Shown here: piece after piece, positions 22,439 to 22,503 of the stretch
Layout: each line of letters starts with the position of its first letter
Numbering within the stretch: the first letter of the stretch is position 1
Virus record (IMG/VR): IMGVR_UViG_3300009431_000147
Coordinates: 1-22,503 of that record
Source of the DNA: a virus
Reading direction: 5' to 3' (one strand)
Length of the DNA: 22,503 nt
The notes under the pieces: model-generated
What the model saw: the letters and a program-made list of their open reading frames with translations, nothing else
The model's database searches: none
Told to the model about the DNA's origin: nothing
Program-made: the position numbers and the translations under genes

Positions 22439-22503
22439 TTTTCGTGCCAATTATCCAATACCCTTTTTGTACATAAATCCAAATATTTTTCAATCTGTTT
22501 TAT
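22435..22503 (-). CDS. C-terminal end of an upstream gene (partial)
   Basis: One reading frame stays open from the window edge to a TGA at 22437-22435 and encodes 22 residues ending in VLDNWHEK. The other two minus-strand frames hit stops almost at once. The TGA overlaps the ATG of the next gene as ATGA, the coupling pattern repeated throughout this window, which supports it as a real gene end. The residues are charged and amphipathic (IKQIEKYLDLC). No function can be assigned from so short a piece. Confidence 0.55.
   Translation of the reverse strand: MKQIEKYLDLCTKRVLDNWHEK

Noticed and set aside
22439-22450. TTG start giving a 78-residue HNH protein
   Set aside because: The ATG at 22438 forms the ATGA overlap used repeatedly in this cluster. 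The TTG has no good ribosome site.
1-22503. CRISPR arrays, tRNA or rRNA genes, integrase, insertion sequences
   Set aside because: No regularly spaced repeats, cloverleaf-like segments, recombinase motifs or terminal inverted repeats with a transposase were seen on either strand.

Overview
The window is a block of structural genes from an AT-rich tailed virus or provirus, and every supported gene lies on the minus strand. Read from 22503 down to 1, it runs from small DNA-binding proteins through terminase, portal, prohead protease/scaffold and major capsid protein to the head-tail connectors. This is the HK97-type head order of Caudoviricetes. Signs of an archaeal host are TATA-like promoters about 26 nt from start codons without Shine-Dalgarno sites, T-tract terminators, archaeal-looking winged-helix proteins, and LamG/Ig-like surface proteins rich in N-glycosylation sequons. 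These resemble surface proteins of DPANN archaea such as Woesearchaeota and Pacearchaeota. The DPANN assignment is inference and no taxonomic marker is present. No integrase, tRNA, rRNA or CRISPR was seen.

Region 1 (22503-20917) holds a gene tail, a small HNH protein, a 33-residue zinc ribbon, two winged-helix regulators, a coiled-coil protein, two mini-genes and the small terminase. Many neighbours overlap by ATGA. Region 2 (20571-16531) holds the large terminase, a 231-nt non-coding segment with inverted repeats, and a portal fused to a MuF domain. Region 3 (16499-10691) interrupts the usual portal-protease order with a NUMOD3/HNH homing endonuclease and a 1745-residue membrane-anchored LamG/Ig-like protein. 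The latter gene is bracketed by an exact 18-bp repeat. Region 4 (10667-7757) holds the prohead protease with a nested in-frame scaffold start, the major capsid protein with a strong terminator, and two small probable capsid-surface proteins. Region 5 (7699-1) holds an unknown protein, a 31-residue membrane peptide, a pair of tandem paralogs, a helix-hairpin-helix protein, an XhlA-like membrane protein, a gp6-like connector, two more membrane-anchored surface or fibre-like proteins, a head-closure candidate, and the start of the next gene.

The two most unusual features are these. First, a recurring boundary element (AAACAAYAATATTTA on the minus strand) sits at each gene boundary from large terminase to protease and behaves like a late promoter for nearly leaderless mRNAs. 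Second, the core head module is interrupted in two places by large, sequon-rich proteins with N-terminal membrane anchors, two of which appear to share a homologous N-terminal module. This suggests a virus that builds a glycosylated surface layer, on the virion or on the host, from within its morphogenesis operon.
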